Below, one piece after another: positions 1 through 8,444 of a DNA stretch of 64,000 nt. Made by a program: the position numbers and the translations under genes. Origin of the DNA: Ferrovibrio sp. (GTDB taxonomy: Bacteria > Pseudomonadota > Alphaproteobacteria > Ferrovibrionales > Ferrovibrionaceae); NCBI RefSeq assembly GCF_025869515.1, contig NZ_JAOZVR010000012.1, positions 1 through 64,000 on the forward strand, in the 5' to 3' direction. The notes below the pieces were generated by a model. That model was not told the DNA's origin. It ran no database searches and saw only the letters and a program-made list of their open reading frames with translations. The number at the start of each line of letters is the position of its first letter. The stretch's first letter is position 1.

Positions 1-1
1 C

Positions 2-33
2 GTCCGGCCAGTGGCCGGACGCCGCTTTTTTTT
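2..33 (+). terminator. Rho-independent terminator of an off-window gene
   Basis: A perfect 8-bp stem (GTCCGGCC/GGCCGGAC, 3-nt loop) at 2-20 is followed by a run of T at 26-33. The T-run is on the plus strand, so it ends a plus-strand gene lying left of the window and faces the minus-strand chorismate mutase gene. Confidence 0.8.
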
Positions 34-38
34 ATGGA

Positions 39-401
39 CTAGGCTGTGGGTGCCTTGCTCTCGCTCGCGATCGCCTCGTGGTGGCGGATCACTTCCTTGA
101 CTATGAAGGCGAGGAATTTCTCGGCGAAATCGGGATCGAGCCTGGCCGCTTCGGCCAGTTGACGCAGGCGGGCGATCTGGCGCGCCTCGCGGGCCGGATC
201 GGCCGGCGGGAGCTTCTCGGTCGCCTTGAGCCGGCCGACCTGTTGCGTGCATTTGAAGCGTTCTGCCAGCAGATGAATCAAGGCCGCGTCGATATTGTCG
301 ATACTGTCGCGCAGGCGCAGCAATTCGGGATGCACAGACGCAGTCTGAACTGGCGTATTCGGCGTGCCCGAAGACTGGGGCGGAACTGCAGCGGAGGTCA
401 T
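39..401 (-). CDS. chorismate mutase (AroQ-type, monofunctional)
   Basis: Small all-helical chorismate mutase, which converts chorismate to prephenate for phenylalanine/tyrosine synthesis. The 120-residue product has the AroQ pattern: an N-terminal helix with LRDSIDNIDAALIHLLAERF, a KATEKLPPADPAREARQIARL segment holding the conserved Lys and Arg, and a C-terminal helix FLAFIVKEVIRHHE. The ATG at 401 is preferred because AGGA lies 6 nt upstream; the longer frame opens with TTG at 464 and adds a Pro/Ala-rich tail without a ribosome binding site. It stands alone, with no aro/phe/tyr gene beside it in the window. Family assignment is secure; which branch it feeds is not visible. Confidence 0.88.
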   Translation of the reverse strand: MTSAAVPPQSSGTPNTPVQTASVHPELLRLRDSIDNIDAALIHLLAERFKCTQQVGRLKATEKLPPADPAREARQIARLRQLAEAARLDPDFAEKFLAFIVKEVIRHHEAIASESKAPTA

Positions 402-489
402 CGGAAATCCTGCCGGCGGGAGGTTATGGGGCGCCCATGATGCTGCTGGCGCGCCGATGGTCAAGCCCGGCCGGCGGTGTGCCGGAATG

Positions 490-520
490 AAAAACGCCCC
501 CGCCGTAACTGGCGGGGGCG
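490..520 (-). terminator. Terminator of the ompW gene
   Basis: A 10-bp perfect stem (CGCCCCCGCC/GGCGGGGGCG, 6-nt loop) at 495-520 is followed on the minus strand by TTTTT (494-490). It lies just downstream of the OmpW stop codon at 574. Confidence 0.85.
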
Positions 521-573
521 CAGGAGGCCGTCATCGGTCAGGTGGGTGGAGCCCGGCCGATGACGGATCGGGA

Positions 574-1227
574 TCAGAATTTGTAACCCAAGCCGATGCC
601 GACTACCCAGGGATCGAGATCGGTGTCGGCATGAACGACAGTGCCGGCATTGGTGGTCACCGTGACGTCGGTGTTGAGGAAAATCTTCTTCACATCGGCG
701 TTGAAGTACCAGTTGCTGCCGAGGCTGTAGTCGAAGCCGGCCTGGAAGGCATAGCCCCAGGCATCGTCGTATTTCACGCTGCGCAGGCCGGCAGCCTTGT
801 TTTCATTATAGAATACGGCGTAGGTGACACCCGCGCCGACATAGGGACTGAACACGCCCTTCGGCATGAAGTGGTATTGCAGCGTCAAGGTCGGCGGCAG
901 CAGCCACACATCGCCCAGATCGACATTGCCGGAACTGCTGCCGTTCACAGCCATCTGATGCTTGGTGGTGGCGGCAATCAGCTCGGCAGCGATATTCGGC
1001 GTGATGAAGTATGAAAAATCGACTTCACCGGTCCATTCGTTGCTGGCACTGACCTTGCCGCCGATCACGGTCACGTCCGAGCTTTCGTCCGGCAGCAGTC
1101 CGATCATGCGGCCACGTACCATGAAGTCGCCGGCCTTTTTGCCATCCTCGGCCACGGCATCCATCGCCAAGCCGGCCAGAAGCAGCGCGGCGCCCGTGGC
1201 GGCCGCTAGAATTTTCCCGATACGCAT
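574..1227 (-). CDS. ompW: OmpW family outer-membrane beta-barrel protein
   Basis: Eight-stranded outer-membrane barrel of the OmpW family, thought to pass small hydrophobic compounds. The 217-residue product starts with a signal peptide (MRIGKILAAATGAALLLAG, cleavage near AVAE), then shows the OmpW hallmarks: GDFMVRGRMIGLLPDESS, FITPNIAAELIAAT, LLPPTLTLQYHF, FSPYVGAGVTY, a WYFNADVKKIFLNTDV strand, and a C-terminal aromatic residue (GLGYKF) typical of barrels recognised by BAM. The ATG at 1227 has GGAG 5 nt upstream; the longer frame from 1383 has an unlikely leader. It is a single gene with its own terminator. Confidence 0.92.
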   Translation of the reverse strand: MRIGKILAAATGAALLLAGLAMDAVAEDGKKAGDFMVRGRMIGLLPDESSDVTVIGGKVSASNEWTGEVDFSYFITPNIAAELIAATTKHQMAVNGSSSGNVDLGDVWLLPPTLTLQYHFMPKGVFSPYVGAGVTYAVFYNENKAAGLRSVKYDDAWGYAFQAGFDYSLGSNWYFNADVKKIFLNTDVTVTTNAGTVVHADTDLDPWVVGIGLGYKF

Positions 1228-1402
1228 ACTCGCTCCATTTCTTGTATTGCGAGCGTCAGACCGTGACGCCGCGGTCGCCTGCCGGGGGGAGGCAGCGGTG
1301 CGATTATCATGCTCGTGGCTGGAACGGGTGGCATTGACTGAAATCAAACAATGCCCGGCAGATCGGCGCGGCTGCGACACCATGGCGCAGGGTTGGCATC
1401 AC

Positions 1403-1918
1403 TCAGGGTATATGCAGGTCGATCCTGTAGCGCTCGATCTGGCTGTCGTCGTCGCGCTCAACGCCGATCACCGTGACATCGTCGCGCGTGGTCAATGCCG
1501 GCAACTGCGCCATCAGATAGGCATTGGCATGGCTGGCACCGGAGGGGCCGTCAAAAGCGATGCCGATGGCCGTCATGTGGCAATCGAGGCAATAGCCGGC
1601 CTTCATATAGTCATGTGTCGAGGCCAGGTCGTGAAACAGGATGCCCGCATTCTGTTCGGTGGCAGCCTGACGAATCTGCGCCGTGGTCATGTCCTGGCCG
1701 TCGATGCGGAAGGGCCGGTGATAAGCTTGGAAGAAGGTCCAGGCCAGCAGCAGGGCGGCCTTGGTCTTGCCGCTACCGGCCGGGCCCGAGACATACAGGA
1801 ATTGCGGCGCGCCGAGGCGATGCTGCAGGGTCTGAACCTGCAGGGGCGTGAAACCGAAATCCGACAATGAATGAAAGGTGCGCTGCGACATCCGTAAATC
1901 CCAAACTGGGCCCTTCAT
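1403..1918 (-). CDS. orphan GspE/PilB-like P-loop protein, short and divergent
   Basis: A 171-residue protein resembling only the middle of a type II/IV secretion ATPase. LRMSQRTFHSLSDFGF matches the stretch before the GspE P-loop. Walker A follows (GPAGSGKTKAALLL, residues about 45-58). A segment IRQAATEQNAGILFHDLAS sits where GspE has its Walker B and GEIRD box, but the catalytic Glu is absent. The N-terminal domains and the C-terminal metal-binding domain of GspE are missing. The ATG at 1918 keeps the homologous LRMS segment but lacks a ribosome binding site; ATG 1891 has a weak GGGA. No pilus or secretion genes lie nearby. Function unknown; it may be an ATP-binding remnant adapted to another role. 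Confidence 0.6.
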   Translation of the reverse strand: MKGPVWDLRMSQRTFHSLSDFGFTPLQVQTLQHRLGAPQFLYVSGPAGSGKTKAALLLAWTFFQAYHRPFRIDGQDMTTAQIRQAATEQNAGILFHDLASTHDYMKAGYCLDCHMTAIGIAFDGPSGASHANAYLMAQLPALTTRDDVTVIGVERDDDSQIERYRIDLHIP

Positions 1919-1927
1919 ACGGCTGTC

Positions 1928-1946
1928 ACACTAACAAAAGTAGTGT
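1928..1946. promoter_or_regulatory. inverted repeat upstream of the P-loop gene
   Basis: ACACTA-N7-TAGTGT, a 19-bp symmetric site in an AT-rich stretch 10 bp before the start of the GspE-like gene. The position suits an operator, but no neighbouring regulator is known to use it. Chance occurrence is possible. Confidence 0.3.
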
Positions 1947-2037
1947 TTACAAGGGTTTAAATCCGGTAACCCAGTTTTTGCACGTTAAGGCAGTGCTGCG
2001 GCGATGCCCCGCCAGCTATAGGCGGTTGAAACAGGGG

Positions 2038-3252
2038 TCAGGCGGCCTGGCGCCGCAGGTCAAGCCGCTGCCAGACGTCAAGCAGGGCGGCGGTCAGCGC
2101 CTGCATCATCGCATCGGTGTGCACGGGGGTCGGCGTGATGCGCAGCCGTTCAGTGCCGCGCGGCACCGTGGGATAATTGATCGGCTGAATGTAGATGCCG
2201 TGATCGCTCAGCAGCATGTCGGAGGCGGCTTTGCACAGAGCTGCATCGCCGACCATCACCGGCACGATATGGCTTTGGTTGACTAGGACCGGCAGGCCGG
2301 CATTCAGCAGCATGCGGCGCAGGGTGGCGGCGCGCTCCTGGTGGCGGGCGCGCTCGACCTGGCTGCGCTTGAGATAACGCACGCTGGCGGTGGCGGCCGC
2401 CGCAATCGCCGGTGGCATGGCGGTGGAGAAGATGAAGGCCGGTGCATAGGAACGCACCGCATCGATCATGATGGCGCTGCCGGCGATATAGCCGCCGACC
2501 ACGCCGAAAGCCTTGCCCAGGGTGCCCTGGATGATGTGGATGCGATGCATGGCCTGGTCGCGTTCGGCAATGCCGGCGCCATGGTCGCCATAGAGACCGA
2601 CGGCATGGACCTCGTCGAGATAGGTCATGGCGCCATATTTATTGGCCAGGTCGCAGATGGCGTGAATCGGCGCGATATCGCCATCCATCGAATAGACACT
2701 TTCAAAGGCGATCAGCTTCGGCCGGTCGGCCGGGATGCCCTGCAGCAGCTCTTCCAGATGCGCGACATCGTTATGGCGGAAGATGCGGCGCTCGCAACCG
2801 GACTGGCGGATACCTTCGATCATCGAGTTGTGGTTGTCGGCGTCCGAAAGAATGATGCAGCCGGGCATCAGCTTCGCCAGTGTGGCGAGTGAGGTCTGAT
2901 TGGCGATATAGCCCGACATGAAGACCAGCGCGGCCTGTTTGCCATGCAGGTCGGCCAGTTCACGTTCGAGTTCGACGATGGCGTGGCTGTTGCCGGAGAT
3001 GTTGCGGGTGCCGCCGGCGCCAGTACCGTATTGCTGCGCAGCCTGTTGCAGCGCCTCGACCACTACGGGATTCTGGCCCATGGCAAGATAATCGTTCGAG
3101 CACCACATAGTGATCTTGGCTGGGCCGATGCCGCTGTGGTTATCGGCCACAGGAAAGCTGCCGCAATTCCGGGCGAGTTCGGTGAACACCCGGTAGCGCT
3201 TCTCGCTGTGCAGTTTCTCGACTGCCTGGCTAAAGATGGCTTCGTAATCCAT
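2038..3252 (-). CDS. hemA: 5-aminolevulinate synthase
   Basis: Condenses glycine and succinyl-CoA to 5-aminolevulinate, the first step of haem synthesis by the Shemin route used in alphaproteobacteria. The 404-residue PLP fold-type I enzyme has the family length. It shows the glycine-rich substrate loop [10 protein letters not shown] (about 78-87), [13 protein letters not shown], the PLP Asp in [12 protein letters not shown] (about 211-222), and the Schiff-base lysine K247 in [13 protein letters not shown]. The start at 3252 gives the normal N-terminus [14 protein letters not shown], with only a weak upstream AGG. It is a single-gene unit; the gap to the flavin reductase at 3253-3402 can hold its promoter. 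Confidence 0.96.
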   Translation of the reverse strand: MDYEAIFSQAVEKLHSEKRYRVFTELARNCGSFPVADNHSGIGPAKITMWCSNDYLAMGQNPVVVEALQQAAQQYGTGAGGTRNISGNSHAIVELERELADLHGKQAALVFMSGYIANQTSLATLAKLMPGCIILSDADNHNSMIEGIRQSGCERRIFRHNDVAHLEELLQGIPADRPKLIAFESVYSMDGDIAPIHAICDLANKYGAMTYLDEVHAVGLYGDHGAGIAERDQAMHRIHIIQGTLGKAFGVVGGYIAGSAIMIDAVRSYAPAFIFSTAMPPAIAAAATASVRYLKRSQVERARHQERAATLRRMLLNAGLPVLVNQSHIVPVMVGDAALCKAASDMLLSDHGIYIQPINYPTVPRGTERLRITPTPVHTDAMMQALTAALLDVWQRLDLRRQAA

Positions 3253-3402
3253 GGGGCCTGACTGGACGTCCTTGCTGGTGCCCGGATATTAGCGCCCCGG
3301 CGGACCGGATGGCTAGACCCGCCTGCCGGGGCCGGGCGCGGCGAGGGGTCGCAGGCACTATTGCGGTGCAATACCGATGATGGCATTGACCCAGATCATT
3401 CG

Positions 3403-4038
3403 TTATTTCGGCCGGAGCATCCGGAACATGGTTTCCGGCGTGGCCTCGAAGTAATCCGCCAGATAGCCCGAGCGCATGATTGGGCGCGCGGCGTCTGCGA
3501 CGAACAGGCCGTCCTTGATATAGGCCTTATTGATATGCACGCCGACCACCTGGCCCAGTGCCATCCAGGCCTGCAGCGGGCGGCCTTCCAGATCGTGCTG
3601 CTGGATCACTTGCAATAGCCTGCATTCCAGTGCGGTCGGGCTTTCCGCCACGCGGGGTACGGACACGTTGCGGCAGGCGGCCGGCGTCAGGCCGGCCAGA
3701 ACAAACTCATCCACATCGGTTTCCACTGTGGCTGAAGTCTTGTTCATCGCCTCGGCTAGCGGACGCGTCGCCAGGTTGGCGACGAATTCACCGGTTTCCT
3801 GGACGTTGCGGATACTATCCTTCCAGCCAGTGCTGCCGAAAGCGACAATCGGCGGCTTGTCGTGAAAGGCATTGAAGTAGCTGTAGGGTGCAAGATTGAC
3901 CCGACCCTTCGCATCGCGCGATGAAATCCAGCCGATCGGGCGCGGACCGACGATGGCCTTGAAAGGATCATGCGCCAGGCCATGACCCATGGCAGGGTCA
4001 TAAAAATGAATGGCATCGCTGGTACTGTCGGTGGACAT
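3403..4038 (-). CDS. flavin reductase-like (FMN-binding split barrel) protein
   Basis: A 211-residue protein of the DIM6/NTAB flavin-reductase family, which binds FMN in a split-barrel fold and typically supplies reduced flavin or acts as an oxidoreductase. Diagnostic segments are FKAIVGPRPIGWISSRDAKG (about 28-47), NLAPYSYFNAFHDKPPIVAFG, RNVQETGEFVANLATRPLAEAMN, and a C-terminal LGQVVGVHI strand. The ATG at 4038 is chosen because the first 33 residues of the longer frame are not family-like; GAG lies upstream. No monooxygenase partner is adjacent, so the substrate is unknown. The 151-bp gap to the plus-strand receiver gene serves as a divergent promoter region. Confidence 0.88.
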   Translation of the reverse strand: MSTDSTSDAIHFYDPAMGHGLAHDPFKAIVGPRPIGWISSRDAKGRVNLAPYSYFNAFHDKPPIVAFGSTGWKDSIRNVQETGEFVANLATRPLAEAMNKTSATVETDVDEFVLAGLTPAACRNVSVPRVAESPTALECRLLQVIQQHDLEGRPLQAWMALGQVVGVHINKAYIKDGLFVADAARPIMRSGYLADYFEATPETMFRMLRPK

Positions 4039-4189
4039 GCTCGTCTCATGCTGTTGTTGGCCATCGCGGGCGCGAATGATCGATGATAAAGTGGGTGAAA
4101 TAGCCGCCATCGTCCACCGCTGGATGTCGAAATCCAAGCCTTGCCGGCTAAGCCTTGCTCAACCGCCCCAACCATAATGCCCGAACCAT

Positions 4190-4714
4190 ATGTCGTTTGA
4201 CCTGACCCGACTGGATCTGCTGATCGTCGAGCCCGATTCGGATGTTGCTTCCACCTGGCGGCGGCTGCTGGCGACATTGCGCATCAAGCCGCCCAGCATC
4301 TTGCCCGGTGCGGCCCAGGCCTGGACGCTGCTGAAAGGCGCCCCGCAGGGGGCAGGCGTAGTTGGAGCAAAGGTGGATGTGATGATCTGCCGCTGGGAAT
4401 TACCGGACGATGACGGGCTCATGCTGATCGAGCGGCTGCGTCGCGATCCGGAGTCACCGGCCCCTTTCCTGCCGGCGATTGTGGTTACTGCGACCGTCAC
4501 GCGCGAGCGTGTGCGGCGGGCGCTGGATGCCGGCGTGCATGAAATCCTGATGCTGCCGCTGGTGCCGAAGGCCGTCGAAAGCCGGTTGCGCGAAGTGGTT
4601 GAACGACCGCGGAAATTCATCCGGGGCGGCGGCTATTTCGGCCCCGACCGACGGCGACAGGTGCGGGCCGATTATGCCGGCCCGTTCCGGCGCGCCGAGG
4701 ATCGCGCCAGATAG
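4190..4714 (+). CDS. receiver-domain protein lacking the phospho-acceptor Asp
   Basis: A 174-residue stand-alone CheY-like domain with the alphaproteobacterial C-terminal tail YFGPDRRR (149-156). The N-terminal acidic pair is partly kept (EPDSD, 14-18). The segment MICRWELPDDDG (65-76) aligns with the usual hhCDWxMPxxDG, so Arg68 (codon CGC) stands where the phosphorylated Asp should be. The conserved Lys before the K-P dipeptide is Leu122 (LMLPLV). It is therefore probably a pseudo-receiver that cannot be phosphorylated conventionally. It faces the HPt gene convergently with an 11-bp gap, suggesting a functional pair. The start lacks a clear Shine-Dalgarno. Confidence 0.82.
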   Translation: MSFDLTRLDLLIVEPDSDVASTWRRLLATLRIKPPSILPGAAQAWTLLKGAPQGAGVVGAKVDVMICRWELPDDDGLMLIERLRRDPESPAPFLPAIVVTATVTRERVRRALDAGVHEILMLPLVPKAVESRLREVVERPRKFIRGGGYFGPDRRRQVRADYAGPFRRAEDRAR

Positions 4715-4725
4715 AGAATCCGGTC

Positions 4726-5172
4726 CTAGGCGAAGCTTTTTTCGGCCACGGCCTTCAGGGCGTCGAGAATCTCCCGCCCCAGTTCTCCGGCGGGGCCCTG
4801 GATGCGGTTGTCGACCACGGTGCGCAGCGCCTCGACATGGGCATCGATCACGGCGCGGTCCACCTTCTGGCGCTCGATGGCGCGTTCGGTATACCGGCAG
4901 AGCAGTAGGCCGATATCGGTGATCAGGTGATAGCCAAAGGTGCTGCCCTGGCCCTTGATGTCATGGGCAACGCCATAGACCTCACGCAGGGCTGCGCCAT
5001 TGCTGCCGTCGGTGACGCCAGCAATGGCGGCATCCAGGCGCTTCAGATCATCGTTGACCCAGCCGATATACTTGTCCGACAGGCCCGCGACCGCGGCCTG
5101 GGCACTGGCAACCGCCGCACCGAATTCCTGGTCGGGGCGCGAGGGGGAAGGCTTGCCGCTGTCACTCGTCAT
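4726..5172 (-). CDS. HPt-domain histidine phosphotransfer protein
   Basis: A 148-residue helical protein with a histidine-phosphotransfer motif, VAHDIKGQGSTFG (68-80), in which His70 is the phosphorylatable residue and the following Lys/Gly/Ser match the HxxKGxS pattern. HPt proteins relay phosphate between receiver domains. The N-terminus (about 1-25) is polar and variable; the bundle covers about 35-140. It ends 12 bp from the receiver gene on the opposite strand. No hybrid kinase is in the window, so its donor is unknown. The intact His beside a receiver that has lost its Asp is the odd feature of the pair. Confidence 0.85.
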   Translation of the reverse strand: MTSDSGKPSPSRPDQEFGAAVASAQAAVAGLSDKYIGWVNDDLKRLDAAIAGVTDGSNGAALREVYGVAHDIKGQGSTFGYHLITDIGLLLCRYTERAIERQKVDRAVIDAHVEALRTVVDNRIQGPAGELGREILDALKAVAEKSFA

Positions 5173-5283
5173 GGGTTCGCCGGGGCACCAAGTTTAAGAA
5201 CGATTCTTGTTTGCCCGATATAAGGGGGGCGCCCGGCGGCCAAAGTCTAGGTTATCAACTGGTAACCTGTCCCTTCGAACGGG

Positions 5284-8200
5284 TTACTCGGCCGACTCGG
5301 CCTTGGCGGCTTCGACGTCCGGCCGTTTTTCCAGTTCGCTGAGCTTGCGGGCAATAAAGCCGGCCGGTTTGGTGAAGCGAGCGAGCAGCAGGTACAGCAC
5401 GGGCACCACGAAGAGGCTGAGCAGGGTGGCGAAGGTCATGCCGCCGACGATCACCCAGCCCAGCGCCGAGCGCGATTCGGCACCGGCACCATGGGCCACG
5501 GCCAGGGGCACCGCACCGAAGATGGTGGCGATGGTCGTCATCAGGATGGGGCGAAGGCGGACGATCGAGGAGTTGGTCACGGCCTCGGCAATGCTCTGAC
5601 CCTCATCCCGCAGCTGGTTGGCGAACTCGACGATCAGAATCGCGTTCTTGGCGATCAGTCCGATCAGCATGATGATGCCGATCTGGCTGTAGACATTGAG
5701 GCTTTGTCCCGCCAGCAACAGCGCGCCCAGGGCGCCGGTGACGGCCAGCGGCACCGAGAAGATGATGATGGTTGGATGGATCCAGCTCTCGAACTGGGCG
5801 GCCAGAACCAGAAACACGACGATCAGCGCCAGGGCAAAAGTCAGGAAAATCGCCGACGAGGAGTCCTTGAACTCGCGGCTCTGGCCGGCATAAGTGATGC
5901 GAGCCTCCGGTGGCAGGACTTCGGCCGCTATTGTGTCGAGATAGTCGAGCGCCTGCCCTATCGTGTAGCCTGGGGCCAGTGAAGCGGTAATCGTTACCGA
6001 ACGCAGGCGATCGGCGCGATTCAGCTCGCGCGCATTGGCGCCTTCCTTGAGCGTCACCAGGCTGGCGAGCGGCACAAGCTTTCCATTGGCGCCGCCGGCG
6101 CGGACGTAAATGTTGTTCAGGTCGCTGGGCGTGATGCGCTGTTCGGCCGGCGCCTGAACCAGAACCTTGTACTGCTTGCCTTCGCGCTGGAAGTTGGTGA
6201 CTTCACGCGAGCCCAGCATGGTCTCCAGCGTGCGGCCGATGGTCTCGACCGGCACGCCGAGATCGGCGGCGCGGTCGCGGTCGATCTCGACCTGAATTTC
6301 GGGCCGGCTCGGCTTGTAGCTCTTGTCGACATTGAGCAGGCCTGGATTCTGCAGGGCGCGCTCGAGCATGCGCTCGGCCCATTCATCGAGGACCGGATAG
6401 GTTGGCCCGCCGATCACGAACTGCACCGGCGCCTGCCCACCGGGCAGTCCCAGGCTGGGCGGGTTGATGGCGAAAGCGCGGACACCGGTGATCGCCAGCA
6501 GTTTGGGAAAGACCTCCTTCACCAGATCCTGCTGCTTGGTCTCACGATCGGACCAGTCTTTCAGTCGCACTACCATGAAGGCGGCATTGACCGGGGACGG
6601 GCGTCCGCCCCAGGCAGGTGCGATGAATGACTGCACCACGGTGGCATCGCCGCGTTCGACATAAGGCCGCAGCGCTTCCTCGACCTTGAGGATGTTGTTG
6701 CGGGTGTATTCGTAGCTGGAGCCTTCGGGTCCGGTGACCGAGACGAAGAAAACGCCGCGGTCCTCGGTCGGCGCGAATTCACGCGGCAGGGCCTGGAACA
6801 TCAGATAGGCCGCGACCGAAACGACGCCGCCGATGGCAAGAACCAGCACGGGTGCACCGAGCGCGCGGCGCAACAACCAGCCATAGCTGTTCGACATGCC
6901 GACGAAGAATTTCTCGGTCACATGATAGAACCGGCCTTCATCCTTGGCGTCATGCAGCAGTTTCGAACACATCATCGGCGTCAGCGTCAGGGCCACGAAG
7001 CCGGAGAAGAGCACGGAAGCCGCCACCGAGATGCCGAATTCGCGAAACAGGCGGCCGGTGTTGCCTTCCATCAGCGAGATCGGCACGAAGACGGCGATCA
7101 ACACCACGGTGGTGGCAATGACGGCAAAACCGATCTGGCGGGCACCGCGCAAGCTCGCCAGCAGCGGCGGTTCGCCCAGTTCGATACGGCGGTGGATGTT
7201 TTCCAGCACCACGATGGCATCATCCACCACCAAGCCGATGGCGAGTACCAAGGCTAGCAGAGTCAGCACGTTGATCGAGTAACCCAACGCGCCAATGATA
7301 ATGAATGATCCGATCACCGAGACCGGAATGGCGATGGCAGGGATCAGGGTGGCGCGCCATGAGCGCAGGAACAGGAAAATGACGCCGATCACCAGGCCGA
7401 GCGCGACCATCAGCGCGTGAAACACCTCGTAGATCGACTGGCTGATGAATTTCGACTGATCGTAGCTGACTTCCATGCGCACGCCGAGCGGCAGGCTGCC
7501 CTGCAGGCGCTCGACGGCCTTGGTCACACCGGTGGAAATCTCCATGGCATTGGCCTTGGATTGTCGGATGATACCCAGGCCGATGGCCGTAGTGCCGTTG
7601 ACGCGTTGCTCGGTGCGGTCGTCTTCGGCGCCGAGTTCAACCTTGGCGACCTCGCCGAGCCGCAGAAGATAGCCATCCTGTTCGCGCAGCACGATGCTGC
7701 GGAATTGTTGTGCGGTGCGCAGGCCGGATTCGGCCCGCACGGTGAACTCGCGCATGCTGCTCTCGACGCGACCGGATGGCAGCTCGACATTCTGCCGCCG
7801 GATCGCATCCTCTACATCCTGGACGGTGACGTTGCGTGCGGCCATGGCCATGCGGTCGAGATAGACGCGCATGGAATAGCGCCGCGCACCGTAAATATTT
7901 ACCGAAGCCACGCCATCGATGATGGAGAGCTGATCGAGCAGATACCGGTCGGCGTAATCGGTCAGTTCCAGCAGGTTCAGCCGGTCGCTGAACATCGAAA
8001 TGTAGATGATCGGGCGGGCGTCGGCTTCGGTCTTGGCAATCACCGGCTGGTCGGCTTCGGCCGGCAGTTTGGTGAGTACGCGCGATACCTTGTCGCGCAC
8101 GTCGTTAGCGGCAGAATCGACATCGCGGCTGAGATTGAACTCGATACTGATCGAGCTGGATTCCTCGCGACTGGCCGATGTGATCGAGCGGATGCCTTCG

Positions 8201-8421
8201 ATGCCAGCGACCGAATCCTCGATGATCTGGGTGATCTTGCTTTCGATGATTTCAGCCGAGGCGCCGCGGTAGATGGTAGTGACGCTGACCGCCGGCGGAT
8301 CGATATCGGGATACTCGCGCACCGCCATGCCGCGTAGCGCGAACAGGCCGAAAATGATCAGGATCAGCGACATTACGGTCGCGAAAACCGGGCGCTTGAT
8401 CGAAATATCCGAGAGAACCAT
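5284..8421 (-). CDS. RND efflux permease (AcrB/MexB-MdtB superfamily)
   Basis: A 1045-residue inner-membrane proton/drug antiporter of the HAE1 type, extruding compounds from the periplasm through a tripartite pump. The start MVLSDISIKRPVFATVMSLI is typical. It has the repeated six-helix halves with TM1 at about 10-30 and helices 2-6 from about 335; the proton-relay Asp pair is in LAIGLVVDDAIVVLENIHRR. The second half repeats with IMLIGLIAKNAILIVEFANQ. Length and order match the family. The adaptor gene lies 23 bp upstream in the same operon; no outer-membrane channel gene is present, so the pump must use one encoded elsewhere. Substrate cannot be read from sequence. Confidence 0.95.
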   Translation of the reverse strand: MVLSDISIKRPVFATVMSLILIIFGLFALRGMAVREYPDIDPPAVSVTTIYRGASAEIIESKITQIIEDSVAGIEGIRSITSASREESSSISIEFNLSRDVDSAANDVRDKVSRVLTKLPAEADQPVIAKTEADARPIIYISMFSDRLNLLELTDYADRYLLDQLSIIDGVASVNIYGARRYSMRVYLDRMAMAARNVTVQDVEDAIRRQNVELPSGRVESSMREFTVRAESGLRTAQQFRSIVLREQDGYLLRLGEVAKVELGAEDDRTEQRVNGTTAIGLGIIRQSKANAMEISTGVTKAVERLQGSLPLGVRMEVSYDQSKFISQSIYEVFHALMVALGLVIGVIFLFLRSWRATLIPAIAIPVSVIGSFIIIGALGYSINVLTLLALVLAIGLVVDDAIVVLENIHRRIELGEPPLLASLRGARQIGFAVIATTVVLIAVFVPISLMEGNTGRLFREFGISVAASVLFSGFVALTLTPMMCSKLLHDAKDEGRFYHVTEKFFVGMSNSYGWLLRRALGAPVLVLAIGGVVSVAAYLMFQALPREFAPTEDRGVFFVSVTGPEGSSYEYTRNNILKVEEALRPYVERGDATVVQSFIAPAWGGRPSPVNAAFMVVRLKDWSDRETKQQDLVKEVFPKLLAITGVRAFAINPPSLGLPGGQAPVQFVIGGPTYPVLDEWAERMLERALQNPGLLNVDKSYKPSRPEIQVEIDRDRAADLGVPVETIGRTLETMLGSREVTNFQREGKQYKVLVQAPAEQRITPSDLNNIYVRAGGANGKLVPLASLVTLKEGANARELNRADRLRSVTITASLAPGYTIGQALDYLDTIAAEVLPPEARITYAGQSREFKDSSSAIFLTFALALIVVFLVLAAQFESWIHPTIIIFSVPLAVTGALGALLLAGQSLNVYSQIGIIMLIGLIAKNAILIVEFANQLRDEGQSIAEAVTNSSIVRLRPILMTTIATIFGAVPLAVAHGAGAESRSALGWVIVGGMTFATLLSLFVVPVLYLLLARFTKPAGFIARKLSELEKRPDVEAAKAESAE

Positions 8422-8444
8422 GGCGCTGCCTCGTGCCTGCCGGA

